Below, in pieces: positions 32,964 to 50,675 of a stretch of 64,000 nucleotides of DNA. The notes beneath the pieces are model-generated. The model saw nothing but the letters and a program-made list of their open reading frames with translations. It was not told the origin of the DNA and did not search any database. The stretch's first letter is position 1; each line of letters begins with the position of its first letter. The stretch comes from Cinclus cinclus. Taxonomy: Eukaryota; Chordata; Aves; Passeriformes; Cinclidae. The stretch lies in assembly GCF_963662255.1 (NCBI RefSeq), contig NC_085073.1, positions 5,015,598-5,079,597 of the forward strand, given 5' to 3'. The position numbers were made by a program, and so were the translations under genes.

Positions 32964-35402
32964 GGCTCGGCTCCATTAACGCGGATTTTTGGGGATGGGT
33001 TTCAGGAGAGGTTTTTGGGAGCCCGGCCTGTCTCTCCGGCGTGGCTGGGACAGGCTGTGCCGGTTCTCCCGGGGAGAAGGGGATGTGAGGGAAAGCTTGG
33101 AACTGCATTTGTTAGACAGGGATGGAGAGTGAACAGCACAGCAGGACCCGGTTGGAGGCTCCTGCAGTGATGTGCCTGAATGCTGGCAGCAATAGCACCA
33201 AAGTGAAGGGAAAGGGAAGAAAGAGTAAAAAATTCGTGTATTTGAAAGGCTCCTGAAGGTGTGGAGTGGAAGTTATCCTCCCCTGTACGTCTCTCTGAGA
33301 GCAGATCCCCGGAGATGGGTGTGTTGTCTCAAAGGCGGTCGGGTTTAGCAGAAGCAGATAATCCAGATGGCTAATCTGGAGCGTGCTTTGGCCAGCAAAG
33401 CCCTTCTGGCAGCGCGGACGGTGCCGGGAGCAGCGGCAGCGCTCTTTAAACAAAGTCCTTGCTAATGCAGCTTCAGCGTCGTGTGGACAGAGCACAGATG
33501 TCTTGCTCAGGGTTTGATTATTTTTTTTTTTTTTTTACATAAAATCCCTTTTGTTTTCCGTCAGTGACCCCTGGTTTAAATCCCCGATGCAAGAGGGGGA
33601 TTGTAACCCTTCGGTGGGCTCAGGCGTGGCCCGGGTTTTGTCACCGTGTCCCCAGTGAGGGCAGGGGCCGCTCCTTGTGCCCGAGCTGGGAGTGGCAGAG
33701 GATGCTCGGATGCTGCTCGGGTTCTTGGGCTTTGAACTCGCTTTTTGCCCGGGGCCCCGGCGGGACAGGGGTGACGGACAATTGCTTTTTGATGCTTGGC
33801 GCTGCCTTTGTCAGTGGACATCTGGTGCCAGGATTGCTGCTGTCGGGGCTGGGGGTGGGCTGCAAGGCCGGGGAATTTGATGGATTAGTGTGGTTGGAGG
33901 GCTGGGGGAGGGGACGGGTAGGGTTTCAGCTCTCCCGGCAGGTAGAGAGAGAATTCGGGGATTAGGGGCACTTTGCTGCAAGCTGCGAAGGGGGGAGGAT
34001 TCGGAGAGGGGGAAGGGTTGGGAAGAAAATAGTCTTTCCAGTTTTCCCGAAGAGATGACATTTGTTTGCTCTGTGAGGCAGCACAAGGGAAATGTGTGTC
34101 CGGAGCAGGAGAGAAGAAAATCCACAGCAAATCTGGTGCCAGTCTGTCCCCCCAGCTTTGTCACCCTTGGGAGTCCTGGCTGCTCTTGCCTGGCTTCAGG
34201 GTCACTCGGTTCATTCCCTGCTGCTTCCTATGGATTCAATAACCTCCTTCTCTCCCCGGAGATCATCTTAAATTAAAACTTTATCCTTTACTTAAGGAAG
34301 CAAGCAGCAGCCTCTCCCCGTGCTCTGTTAGAGGATCTGGGTACTTTGCAGGGCCCTGTCCATCCCTCTTTCCCTGAGGTCACCAAATGGGAACTGCTCC
34401 CTGGAGCTGGCAGCTCTTGGGCAGCAGGAGGGGCACAGGGGATGTCTTCTGCTGATCCTTAGTCAAGGAGTAGGAAAGAAAAACTTGATTTTTAAAAGAT
34501 GCCCTAAGGGCAAATAATTTGATATGCCTGGCCTGGGAAGGGGAAGCCAGTTGGTTTTCCTGGTGTGGGAGCTGTGTCCTGGTGGTATTGCTGGGATGCA
34601 TCACGATCCTTTCCCAGAGGTCACTGTGCCAGCCCATGTCCATGGAAATGTCACTTGGCTGCCTGCAAGAGCAGGAGGATTTTCATAGCCATGACGGCCA
34701 CCAGGAATGGGCCAAAATGGGGACCTCGAGGAACAGCCACAGTGAAATCCAATCTTGGACAGGGGCTGTGTTCCAGGATCAAATCCACGTGTAAAATGTG
34801 CCCAGAAGGTTTAGTGTCTGCTGGCTTTGCCCCCTGGCAGTGCTGTAGAAGGGAGGTCACCTCTGCAGGACTGGAACTCGTGTGCGGGGGCAGCAGGTGC
34901 CCACAGGTGTGTGCTGAGCTGGGTTTGCTGCAGAACATGAAACGAGGAGTGCTGGGACTAGGAGCTTTGGTCCTTCCTTGTCTTGCACAATGTCAAGGCG
35001 CTGAACTGCCTTGTGAATTTTGGTTTCTTCCCTGTGTTGAACAAAGTGTTGGTCAAGGGGGGCCATGGCAGTGCAGCAAACCTTGTGTCTGCAAGGTTTC
35101 TGAGGATGAAAAACCTTTAAATATTGTTCTGAAGAAGACAGGGGAATGAAAAATAAGGGATAAAGTTACAGCTCCCATCCTGAAAATGTGTTTATTTAAC
35201 TTTAGCAGCAAAAGGCAGAAAAATTTGGGGGAGGGGGAAAGGAGGGAAGAAGTGACTGTAAAAATGCGTGCAGGGAAGTGAACAGCTGTGTCCTGTGAAA
35301 TGGGAGCTGCTGGGATTCAAAGGATTATGTCACTAACCAAGACCTGGTGTTTGCTCTGGAGCTGAAGGCTGGAGCCCCAAGCATGCAGGCAGGAGCAAAA
35401 AA

Positions 35403-35478
35403 CAGAGTCACGCAATGGGTGAGGCTGGAAAGGACCTGCAGAGGTTCAGGCTGCTCCAAGCTGCCCAGGTGAGTTCTG
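35403..35478 (-). mobile_element. Short CR1 fragment, reverse orientation
   Basis: GAGTCACGCAATGGGTGAGGCTGGAAAGGACCTGCAGAGGT is a diverged complement of a CR1 tail. Confidence 0.6.
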
Positions 35479-36617
35479 TCCTGCTGGAGAAGGGCTCCAG
35501 CAACCAGGAGGGCTCTGGTTTTGCAGTGTCCTGTGGGTCCTGTTCTGGGAGTGCTCTTGTGCCATCCTCGCCTTGTTCCTGGAGCACTGAGTATGTGTGG
35601 AGTAGAGAAAACTTGGTTCTTTGCCATTCTCCAGCACGTATAGGTTTGGTGTCTCAGGTGCCCCTCTGTGCTCCCTGCTCGATCCTGCTGCAGCTCCTGT
35701 GCCAGGCATTGCTGGCTTGGAGCTGGCAAAAGCTTCACCCAGACAGGTAATTCCTCGGAAGCTTCTGCCTTTGGGTGCTGCTGGACAGGATGGATGACAG
35801 AGGCTGCAGCTTGCCGTGTTTGCCTGCCTGCAGGGAGGAATTGCAGTCCATTACCAGGAGTCCATTCCTCCTGCCGAGGGTGGAGCGCTCCTGCTCGTGT
35901 GCCATGAAACATTCCTGACAGCGCCTTCCAGAGCAGCATCCCCTCGTGAGTGATGGCCCCACGCCTGCTTTATGCACTGCCCTGAGAGGTGGCAATGTGT
36001 AAATCGCACCGTGCCGGTGATTTAGCCCCAGGTACAGTTGTGATTCAAAATGAATTTCTGTCCCCGCTTCTCCCCGGTGCCTGCGCTGCGGTAACAACTC
36101 GTTGTAAACCAGGAGGAGATTGCAGCATCCCCGGTGCCAGGAGGATGTGGCTGTCCCCTCTGTGTCCCCTGCATGCGTGGGCCCTGTGCCGGCACAGGGT
36201 GCAGGGGTGGCTTGGTATCAATCCATGTCTGTCTCTGGGATAGAGAGACCCAAATCCGTGTCTGTCCCTGAGCAGGGAGCCGTGGCACAGCTTCCATCGG
36301 GCTTAATAGGGAAGATGAGTGACATGGTAAAAGTGGCTTTAGGTTTTATGCAAAGCCAGTGATGCTTAAGACAGCTGGGGGATTTTAGGGTTGCCAGCAA
36401 GTTTTGTTGGACAAAAAATTCCTTTGGAAAGTGTCTCGGGTCTAGGGTGAAATTTTGGTGGATTCAAGGTGATGGGTGTGGATGACTTCACACCTCGTGT
36501 CCACTCTGGGGAATTGATTTTCTTCCTTCCTGCTTTGGGGAAGAAAATGTCAAAGTCAGGAGAGACTTATTTTCCTTTGTGGCAAGAAATGAACATTAAT
36601 ATTAAAACTTCTGGAGT

Positions 36618-36655
36618 TTGTTTGTTTGTTTGTTTGTTTTTTGTTTGTTTTTGTA
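36618..36655. repeat. TTTG microsatellite
   Basis: A (GTTT)n run with a T-rich interruption. Confidence 0.9.
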
Positions 36656-37839
36656 AGATTAGTTTTGCTTCTTGGCAGTACTCTGCTTTAGGTCTGAAAT
36701 TGCTCTGGAAATGCAAGTTTAGGCAAACACAGAGAAAAGGTGAAGTGTGGACTTCACTGTGGTGTTTTCCTCATGATTTGCAGAGCACTTCTGGTGCCTC
36801 ACCATTCTCCTGGCTCTGCCTGATGTCCAAGACTTGATTGTTCCTGAAAATTTAAAGGTCAGGAGTACTGAACCGCAAATACTTGATCCATGTTTGAGGC
36901 TTTGGCTCTCCTGACATAGACATGGTGTGGGTACTTTCTTACAATTCCTAAATACACCTGTATTCATTTCACTGTTTCAAAGTGAACTCATTTTTTCAGA
37001 AAAATCTGCATTTGCTGTTCCTTGCCTGCAACCAAGCGTGGTTTGTGGATAACCAAATAAAATTCTCAGTTCAAAGTGTTTCAGCAATGTGTTAAAGTTT
37101 ATGGAGCATTTAACAAACTTTTTTAGTGTGCAATAGTTTATAGTGCCAGCAAACAGCCAAGTGTCACATCAAAGTTGTAGTCTTTTCTCACTTAATGGCT
37201 CAATGTTTAGTGCTTTTTTGGTTTATCTTGGGTGGCTTTTCAGCCCACAGCTTAGAATGGCTTTTTCTTTCGTTTCTCCCAAAAAAAAAAAACCTGAAAA
37301 GTCAGGTTATGGATACTGATTTAGGGCCCACAATTCAAGCCAAGTGCTTGGATTTATTTTTACCTTTAAAGAAAGAAAACCACCAACGGCAAATAATCCC
37401 AGTGACTTCAGGAGTTCTGCCTGGGCAGTTCTCTGCTGGGCTGGGAGAGCAGAGGAGCAAAATGGAATCTGCTCCCATCCGAGGGCAGGGATAGTTTTGC
37501 CATCAACTCTTGCAAATCTTTAATGATTTTTCTCTTCACCGGGATCTGGGATGTGTCTGCAGCTAAGCCCCAGCCCACTGACACCAGTGGGGCTCCAGTT
37601 TGCTGCCTTTTGCCCAGATTTTGGGAATTGCTCCTCTTCTGGACTAGAAGAGGATGGGCTTGAGGGAATTCTCTAAAGGTTTTCCTCTGCCCAGGTCCTG
37701 TAGGAGAGGAATAAGGAAGGAATGTAAAGGAATCTGAACCTCCAGAGCAGCTGCTGCCATTGGGAATTTCCTGGAGCTGAGAGTTGTCACTTCTACTAAA
37801 CTTGAATTAAATAGGTGTAAAAGCTCAGCAATAGTTTCT

Positions 37840-38480
37840 AGATACTGCATCATAAACCATCTGATTTACTTTATTGTGGATTTAATTATGATGATGCAGA
37901 TATATATAACCATGTCCACGCACAAGATCTATTCAGTAGTAAAGGGTTTATATAATGTTATAAATAATGAAACCTGAGCTGTTCAAGAGCTCCCTGTAGC
38001 ATCCTTCATCACGCCCTGGAAGTGGGAAGTCTCCTGTTCCCTGTGAGTGACACAGGGCTGGATTGCTGAGGTTCAGCCATTTCCAGGGGATTGGCTTGTG
38101 GCAGGGGTGTGATTTTCCTCACAGCGCCTGCGTTTGTCTGAGTTTGCTTTGGAAATTTTCTGTGGAGTGGAAGACGGTGTAAAATGTCTTAGGAATGCTG
38201 ATGGGATCTGGCATTGGCATACCCAGTGAATTGGTGTATGAGAGGCATGTCAACAAATCTGAAACCGAAATAATCTGCCTGTGTATTATTAAAAAACAAG
38301 CCAATATGCAGCAATAGAATGTGAGGAAATGCCATTTTGAGCTCCTAACGACAAAGCTTTCTCGCGTTCCTCCCATGATTTATATAATTGCTGAATCACT
38401 TTGATGTCTTGATGGAATTACAGCTCTGCATTACACGATGGATAATCAATCAGAATAAACGGTGTTTACCCCTCTGCTGC
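37840..38480. promoter_or_regulatory. Candidate regulatory block, AT-rich
   Basis: Two sub-blocks (37840-37980, 38360-38480) have dense homeobox-type cores (TTTAATTATGATGATG, GGATAATCAATCAG), a MEF2-like TTATAAATAATG and GAATCACTTTGATG. No CpG islands or repeats occur inside. Confidence 0.28.
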
Positions 38481-39250
38481 AGCGTGTGTATGAAACAGGG
38501 AATTGTTCTTTAACACTGGCATTTGTGCGGAGTTTCGGGTGTCATTCTGGGATCTGATATCTGTGTAAGCCTGACCTCACCTTGTAGGCTTCAAAATCAT
38601 GCTGGCTTCAGCAGGGGCTGTAGTAACTTGCTTTTTCTGTGGTGCATGTAGGAACATTTCTGCCTAAATATGCAGTGGGCTTGTTTGTTTAAATATCACA
38701 GACAATCAAACCGCAGCGAGGAGACAGGAGGTGCCAACACCCGAGCTCTCCGTCAGGGCTGGGTGAAGCTTGTAGGCTGAAATTCTGCCTTTCTAGGCAG
38801 GCTTGGAGCTGGTCTTGGCTGATGCTAAACGGGCTGCTCTCCACCTCATTTGCCACACAAGTTACTGGAGTTTTAGTGCCTGGCTTTAGAGGAATTTCTT
38901 ACCCTGTTTACTAGGTGTGCCGCTGTGGAGCGTGAACCCTTTTCTGCAGGAATTCTGGAGTCAAAATGAAACCCAGTCTTTGTAGCTAGCAGTAGCTGGG
39001 ATAACGTATCAATGGTTGATATTTGTGTTTAAAGAGGTGGGTGTGCAGGAGATGCTGCTGTTTGTCACTGCAGGGAGCTCAGTCCTTTCTTCCCAGTGGG
39101 TTTTTCCCTCTTGCCTGCCCGTTTTTGGTCCCTTTCCCTGACGCCAGGGGTTTGGGGAAGCTCTGTGGGTTTAAATGGCTTTAAATGATGCTGCAGAGCT
39201 GGACTTGCATCCCTCCTGCATGGGCAAAAGCTGGGAGATCCTGAGGAGAT

Positions 39251-39722
39251 GATGGGGATGGGGATGGGGATGGGGATGGGGATGGGGATGGGGATGGGGA
39301 TGGGGATGGGGATGGGGAGAAGGAGGTGGAGATGAGGAGATGGAGATGAGGAGATGGAGGTAGAGATGGAGATGAGGAGGAGATGGAGATTGGGGATGGG
39401 GATGGGGATGGGGATGAGGAGATGGAGGTGGAGATGGGATGGGGATGGGGATGGGGATGGGGAGATGGAGGTGGAGATGAGGAGGAGATGGAGATGAGGA
39501 GGAGATGGAGATGGGGGCAGGGATGGGGATGGGGATGGGGATGGGGATGAGGAGATGGAGGTGGAGATGGGATGGGGATGGGGAGATGGAGGTGGAGATG
39601 AGGAGGAGATGGAGATGAGGAGGAGATGGAGATGGGGACAGGGATGGGGATGGGGATGAGGAGATGGAGGTGGAGATGAGGAGATGGAGGTGGAGATGGG
39701 GATGGGGATGGGGATGAGGACG
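39251..39722 (+). repeat. GGGGAT / GAGATGGAG array
   Basis: It starts with about eleven perfect GGGGAT hexamers (39253-39316), then alternates GAGATGGAGGTGGAGATGAG blocks with further GGGGAT runs. The + strand is almost pure G/A/T with no C. Four-G runs separated by AT give strong G-quadruplex potential. Long minus-strand Pro/Ser/Ile frames are spurious. Confidence 0.95.
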
Positions 39723-40607
39723 AGAGGCTGGAGCAGGGCTGCAGGCACAGCCCCATTCCCTTCACTCGCCCCTTGCCTGCTGCAGTAGCCCTGGCTCTGC
39801 CGCGGGTTTTTGGCGTCTGTCCCCATCGCTGCCCCCGGAGCGATCCTGTCTCCTTCTCTCCATCCTCGCCTCGCTGTAACGGGATCACAGCTGCTGAGTA
39901 AATGTTAAGATAATGGTGTTATTACGGAGTAATTATACCGCGAGTTATTGAATTAAAAGTGATGAGGCTGCGGTGCTGCCGAGCGGGGAGGGGAGGAGAG
40001 GCTGGGTGGGAGAGCGAGGAAGATGCAGAACGGGAAAAACTCATAAATTTCCTCTTGTCGAGAGCCCCTCGCTGCCGGGACTGGGACTGGGACTGAGAAT
40101 GAATGAAAGGGAAGCTCAAAGAGCTAATAAATAAGCCATTTCCCTGAGAATAGAGGGTATAATTAGAAACCATGGCCCTGTGGTTTTGTGTCTGCCCTGG
40201 GGTGGAATCTGCTTAGCGCTGTGCTGTGGCGATAAAACAGGGAGACAATGTGGAGATGATGTCGCACAGTTGTTAACTTTTGAGGAGGGAGATGCTTTGT
40301 TCCTCTCTTTTTCTAAGAAAAAAAAAATAATAAATAATTTAGGCTTTATGTTGCAAAACTTCACTAACTGACAATACCTTGGGGCCTCTCCATCAGCAAC
40401 GCCGGCTCATCCCACATTTTTCTTTCTGGATATTTTCTTGGAGGGGAGGGTGGTTTCCACTGTAGACCTTAGAAAAGTGCACCTTTTTTCATTTTTCTTC
40501 CTTTTCCTCTCAATTGAGCCAAACCCGTTTGTTTGTTGGGGTTTTTTCCTACGTCAAGCTGAGATTTATCTACAAAAGGAACATCTCCCAGTCCCCTCCA
40601 GCCATAG

Positions 40608-40682
40608 CACCGGTACAGCTCCGCTCCAGGGGCTGCACTCCGTGATCCCTGTGGGTCCCTTCCAGCTCAAGGTATTCCATGC
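40608..40682 (+). mobile_element. Short CR1 3'-end fragment
   Basis: GTGATCCCTGTGGGTCCCTTCCAGCTCAAGGTATTCCATG is a CR1 sense tail of the 'CCCTTCCAACTCAG' type. Confidence 0.6.
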
Positions 40683-40895
40683 ATTCTTCCTGCCTTTTCT
40701 GCATTTCTGAGCTGGTGATAACGAGTGCCGCGGCAGATGCAGGGAGCACGGTGGCTGCACAGTGACAGCAGCGGGGATGAGCGTGTGGAGAGCAGCGGGA
40801 GCATCTCCTGGGATGCTCACGGGGATCAGGAGGAGAACACCGCGCTCTCTTTGGCTCCGGGCAGTCTCTGACAGCCGCAGGCTTCCCGTGGTTTA

Positions 40896-40926
40896 TCAGA
40901 TAAACAAACAAACAAACAAACAGGTA
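40896..40926. repeat. AAAC microsatellite
   Basis: (AAAC)5-6 immediately before the 18-bp array. Confidence 0.9.
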
Positions 40927-40945
40927 AACAAAGCGCTGCGCCCTC

Positions 40946-41036
40946 GCTGTCCCAGCCAGGTGTGCTGTCCCAGCCAGGTATGCTGTCCCAGTCAGGTGTG
41001 CTGTCCCAGCCAGGTATGCTGTCCCAGTCAGGTGTG
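40946..41036 (+). repeat. 18-bp tandem repeat, 5 copies
   Basis: Units GCTGTCCCAGCCAGGTGT and GCTGTCCCAGTCAGGTAT alternate, so the true period is a 36-bp dimer. Confidence 0.93.
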
Positions 41037-41289
41037 TCCCGTGTGCCCGGGCTGCGGGGTCCGGAGCTGCTCCTTTTGTTGGCAGCGATCTCGGGGCTGA
41101 GACGAGACGAACACCGGTGATGAAATCCCGGGGAGGAGGGAGGAGCGAGCCTTTGCTGCCGCTCAGCCTCGGATGATCCTGGATCCAGGATCCTCGGAAG
41201 ATCCTGGGTGGCTTTGGATGAAAAGGGGATGATGCTCGGTTGGGAACAGGACGGGCCCCCCGCACCGGTGTTAGTGGAGATTGAATAAT

Positions 41290-41560
41290 TCTTTCTCAGA
41301 AGCTCTTGGGTAGGTGTTAGAGAAATGTTGAGTGTTTACCTTACTTTACAATTTTAAAAGCCCTAATAAAATACACAACAGGGGTATTAACAATGAAACT
41401 ATTTTGAGGATTATTATGCTATTATAAAAGAATGGAAGAAAATCTGCCTGGCATTATGTTCTATGCCACTAGATATTTAAATTAATGCTTTCCTATAGCA
41501 GCTCCTTCAGAAATCTTTAAGGCACTTAATCATCTTCAGGGAATTAGATACTTGGTGGTG
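41290..41560. promoter_or_regulatory. Candidate conserved non-coding element
   Basis: A repeat-free AT-rich block with CTAATAAAATACAC, GGTATTAACAATG (SOX-like ACAATG) and GATATTTAAATTAATGC. It lies 250 bp downstream of CpG-containing sequence. Confidence 0.28.
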
Positions 41561-44294
41561 TTAAAAAGCTCTTCAGCATCCTCTGTTCATGGAGCATGGG
41601 AAGAAACTGAGGCAGAACGATTTGGGCGGTTCACTCGCCATGGGAAGGGTAAAGTCGGAATTTGTTTCACATGTGTTGGCGTGGTGTATAATGGAAAATG
41701 CCCTTGTCCAGCGATGTTTCCACTGCCTGGGAGTGCTGGAGTGTTCCTTCCTTCTTCCCCACCCTGCCCTGCTGCTGAGGAGCAGAGCCCTGCTGTTGGC
41801 ACCAAGAATTCCTCATGGCTTTTCCTTTTGCCTGATGGCTGCTGTGCAGTTTTTACAGCTCTGCCTGTGCCCATCTCAGGGAGACCCATAAACCCTGATA
41901 TAATGGTATTTCCTTGTAAAAGGCAATTTGTAAAGATCTGTCTGTGGGCTGCTGTCAGCATATCCATGGGATTTATTTCCAGTTTATTTACGGTTTGTGC
42001 TCATGTATATGCATCTCTTCTTTCCCATCATAATCCAAAACTTGATTGTCCCTTGGACTTGGCTGTCACTTGCAGCATTGGCTGGGCAGGTCCCTGGGCT
42101 GCCTCTCTCACACAGGTTGATTTTTAATTTTATTATCTGTTGAGTGAGGAATGTCTGTAGGCATTGCATCCACGTTGGTCTTGGAATTTGCTTCCAAGAC
42201 CCCCTGCCCCACAAAGGTTGTGTGTGAAATTCATGGCTTAGATTTAGGCTAATAAATGATTTCCTGACTTTGATGGCACACAAATTCTTTGGTTTAGGAG
42301 TGGCTGATTTAAGGGGTGATTTCTCCCTGGTCTCTGCAATCTGTTTGTGATGGGATCTGGGGACTCTTTTTTCCTTTACCTATTCTTACAAGTCCTGCAT
42401 GTAGGAGGTCAATACCTGGAAGTGCTCATTTAAAAATAAGGTTATGGCATCCAGCAAAGGGCTGTAATGCTTTAAATTGAGGTGCAACCCCTCATCCACT
42501 GAGCAAACCTTGAAAAAGATTGTGGCACAACCCCAGCCCTGGGCAGTATCTGAGGAGCTGCTGACCCAGGGGTGCTTTCTTCAAGGAACAGCTCAGAAAA
42601 GGGACCTGAGCTGGTGAATTCCTTTGGTATGCAGAGGAACATGCTGTAGATATTCTGAAAAAAAACCAAAATCAATGGGAGAACAGGTAGTGGAGCTCTT
42701 TGAAAGTTGTTCAAAGAGACTCTGTCAATGTGAAACTCCTATTTGTTTTTTTTTTCTGCCTCCTCTTTTCTTTTGTTGATACAATCTTGGAAGTGGGAGG
42801 AGGATTTACAAAAATGCTGTGTTTTTAAGCTGCTGCTTCAGACACCTCTTCTTCCCTTGTAAATATTGTGTAAGAAGCCAAAAAGAAAAGCACAGAGAGC
42901 AAACACAGAAAGGTCCTCATCGGACCATTTCTCTAATCAGTTCAGAACCTGAAAATCAGCTTTGTCATGGGCTGTGTTGCAGATGTGTCCCCAGAGATGC
43001 GCCAAGGACCAACCTGTAAAACCCATCCCAACCTTAGAACCAGCCTGGGGACTTCTCTAAAGGTCTGTGGGGACAGAGCAGGGGCTCAGCACCACCAGGG
43101 CTCTCCAGGAGGTGCCTCCAGACTCCTCTGGTCCTTCTTCAGGTGTGTTCCTCAGTCTCTGACTGGGGGATTACCAGGGGTGTTGAAGGGTGCATGAAAT
43201 AGCCTCGAAGTCAAGGGCAGAGGAGCACCCAGCCTGTGCTGTGCTCGACCCCATCAGGACATCCCCAAGTCTGGTGATGAGCACCACGGCAGCAGAGGGA
43301 AGGCATCCAACACTTTAAGCAATAAAAGTGAGTTTTTAGAAAGTTTTCTGCCACTGGTTGCAGCAGCAGCAGCAGCACTGGAGTGGTGTGAATGGTGTAC
43401 AGACCTGGCACACGAAGCCCAGGGGAGCTGAGGAAGATGTGAATTTACTGAAATAAGCACCAGAAGCTCTGTGGATGCTGCTTTTTTTCTTCTTCAGGTG
43501 CTTGCTGGTTACTTGGAGCCCTGTCTGGGCTGAGCAGCCTCAGGAGAAGGTTATATTGGAGCAGACTTAGATTTTTCTGTAAATTAACAAGTGATGTCAG
43601 ATCTTGTGGGGTCCCTTGGCTTTTCCTTCCCTGCCTGGCTCATGGGAGATCCATGAGTGTTTTGGCTGCTGGGCAATGCTCAAACAAGCTCATGGTGAAG
43701 CCGTGCCAGCCCTGGGTTTGCAAGGAACAGGGCTCTTCCAGAAACGTTTTTCTTGGAGATTTGCATGGGTTTGGCTGAGCTGTTTGCAGAGGTGCAGGAG
43801 AGCTGGGAAGAGGGAATGGGGCAGCTTTGCTTCGTGCTGGGCCATGGATCTGCACTGGCAGGGAGTGAGAGCAGGCGATGAAGGGTTAATTACAGGGAAG
43901 GATGTGCAAAGCCCTGAGCTGGAAGGGAGCAGGGTTTGCCCCAGGATGAGGGGAGATGGAGCTGGGCTGGAGCACGGTGCCCAGGCTGCTGCTCCTGCCG
44001 GGAAGTGGTTTTGGTGTCCATTGCCAATACCTTTACCTTGATTTTTCTGGCTGTCGGAAAAACTGTCAGGGCCTGGAGGACTTGAGCTCAGATGCCTGGT
44101 GTGGATGTCTCTCCCTGGAAGCTATGGAAAGCAGAACTTGCAGTCCTGTTTGAACTTGTTAGTTGACAAGTTAAAAGGTTGTTTTGACCCTTCGGGATAT
44201 TTTTTTTTTTTTTTTAATATTTCTTTCACCTTCCTTCTTCCAGCTTTATGAGAGGGCCAAGCCAAGAGCTTTGCACCCAGCAGTAGGAGTGTAA

Positions 44295-49089
<4,795 letters not shown>

Positions 49090-49225
49090 AAATCATAGGA
49101 TTACAGAGTGGTTTGTCTTGGCAGGACCTTAAAGCCCATCTCATTCCATCCCCTCCACTATCCCAGGCTGCTCCCAGCCCATCCAGCCTGGCCTTTGGTA
49201 CAGCCACAGCTTTGGTCCTGCTGGG
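49090..49225 (-). mobile_element. CR1 fragment, reverse orientation
   Basis: ATCATAGGATTACAGAGTGGTTTG followed by AGGACCTTAAAGCCCATCTC and 'CCATCCAGCCTGGCCTTTGG', the complement of a CR1 3' end. Confidence 0.85.
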
Positions 49226-49318
49226 GTTTCACCATGCCCACCAACCTTCCCCTTCATTTCTTCTCCATTTTACTGTGAGTGAAAACAAATGATGGCTGGA
49301 GCTTCACCCTCCCTCAGC

Positions 49319-49500
49319 TCCTCCTCTCCTCTCCTCTCCTCTCCTCTCCTCTCCTCTCCTCTCCTCTCCTCTCCTCTCCTCTCCTCTCCTCTCCTCTCCT
49401 CTCCTCTCCTCTCCTCTCCTCTCCTCTCCTCTCCTCTCCTCTCCTCTCCTCTCCTCTCCTCTCCTCTCCTCTCCTCTCCTCTCCTCTCCTCTCCTCTCCT
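49319..49500 (+). repeat. Perfect CTCCT pentanucleotide array, 36 copies
   Basis: About 180 bp of uninterrupted CTCCT. The lack of any substitution implies recent expansion or active slippage (or assembly from short reads). It lies about 95 bp downstream of a reversed CR1 tail. Confidence 0.98.
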
Positions 49501-50617
49501 GATGCCCGAGCCCATTCTCTGCTGTTTGTTCCCTCCCTACCCATGCTCTCACCTCCTGGGGGTTCATTTGTGCTGCCCTGGTGCTCAGCACTGGACAGGG
49601 ATGGGGATGGAGCACCTCTCCCTCCCTCCCAGGGCTCCCTGGCCCAGCCCTTTGCCTGCCCAAAGCTGCAGGTGGAATGAAACAGGGATTTTTAGAGCCA
49701 GCTGAGGACCTGCTATGCTCCAGGGTGTGGGGAGAGCTTTGCCTCCTCCTGGGTTTGTCTGCTGAGCCCCATAGCTGGAATATTATTTATCTGCCCCCAG
49801 CCAAATCACGCAAAGCTAAATTGAGCTGTGGCAGGAGAAAGTGTGAAGCGTATTATTAGGAACAGGGAGCTCTTGTTCCACAGCTGCTGCTGCTGCTGCC
49901 GTTGGTAATTAATGTTTGAGGAATTGCAGATCTTCATTAGGAGAACAATTAGATTAACGAGAGAACTCGAGCCGAGGCTGTAGTGGGAAAGGGCTGGGGG
50001 GAGGCTTTAAAAACAAAATAAAATCCCTCCCTGGCAGCCTGCCTCGCTGCTCCAGAGACGTGCTGATGCTCTGGGAGGCACTGGGAGGAGACTGGTCCGT
50101 GACAGGCACAGGGACTTGTGCTGGGGAGGGAGCGTGGGGGCTTCATTACGGGCAGGAAAGAAGCAATCCATGATGGTCATAAATATTTCAGGCAGCCCAG
50201 CACCCATGGCTCAGCCACAGCGCGGGGTTATTAGCAGAGAGAGCTTTGGGCAGAGGCTGCTCAGGGCTCTGCAAGGTCCTGGGCTTGCATCGTTAAAAGC
50301 TTTAATTGGTGTCCTTGTTGCTGGAATCACTGACCCCTTCCTGGCCACAGGTATCACCTGCAGGGCCTGGGCTTAATTCAGGCCAATAAACAGGCCTGAT
50401 GTTGAGGGATTTAAGATGCTTCTTAATAATATTCTTTCAGTAAGAGTTGTTTGGGTTCCCCCACCCCCAATTTTCTTCCCTGTGCTCTGTCCCCGTGCTG
50501 GGTCCATCCATGAACCTGCAGCAGCTTTGCCCTCACACAAGTGAGGTGCTCACAGCTGGCTGATGAGCAGGATGCAGCAGGAATTCACTCAGGATAAATG
50601 AACCGTTTAGAGAGGTT

Positions 50618-50675
50618 GTAAAATCACAGAAAGTAACGACAGAAGGGAGGTTGGAAGGTCAATTAGTCCCTCTCA
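50618..50675 (-). mobile_element. Possible diverged CR1 tail
   Basis: AAAATCACAGAAAG and GGAGGTTGGAAGGTCAATTAGTCC resemble a reversed CR1 tail with small deletions. Too short to be certain. Confidence 0.35.

Larger units (their letters stand above)
30549..39250. other. Long non-coding stretch
   Basis: Only short features were found: an 18-bp tandem repeat, one small CR1 tail, a TTTG run and poly-T at 33520. 36830-38500 is AT-rich. No splice-bounded coding frame was recognised on either strand. Confidence 0.4.

Noticed and set aside
39065..39888. Minus frames rich in Pro-Ser-Ile
   Set aside because: They are translations of the GGGGAT array.
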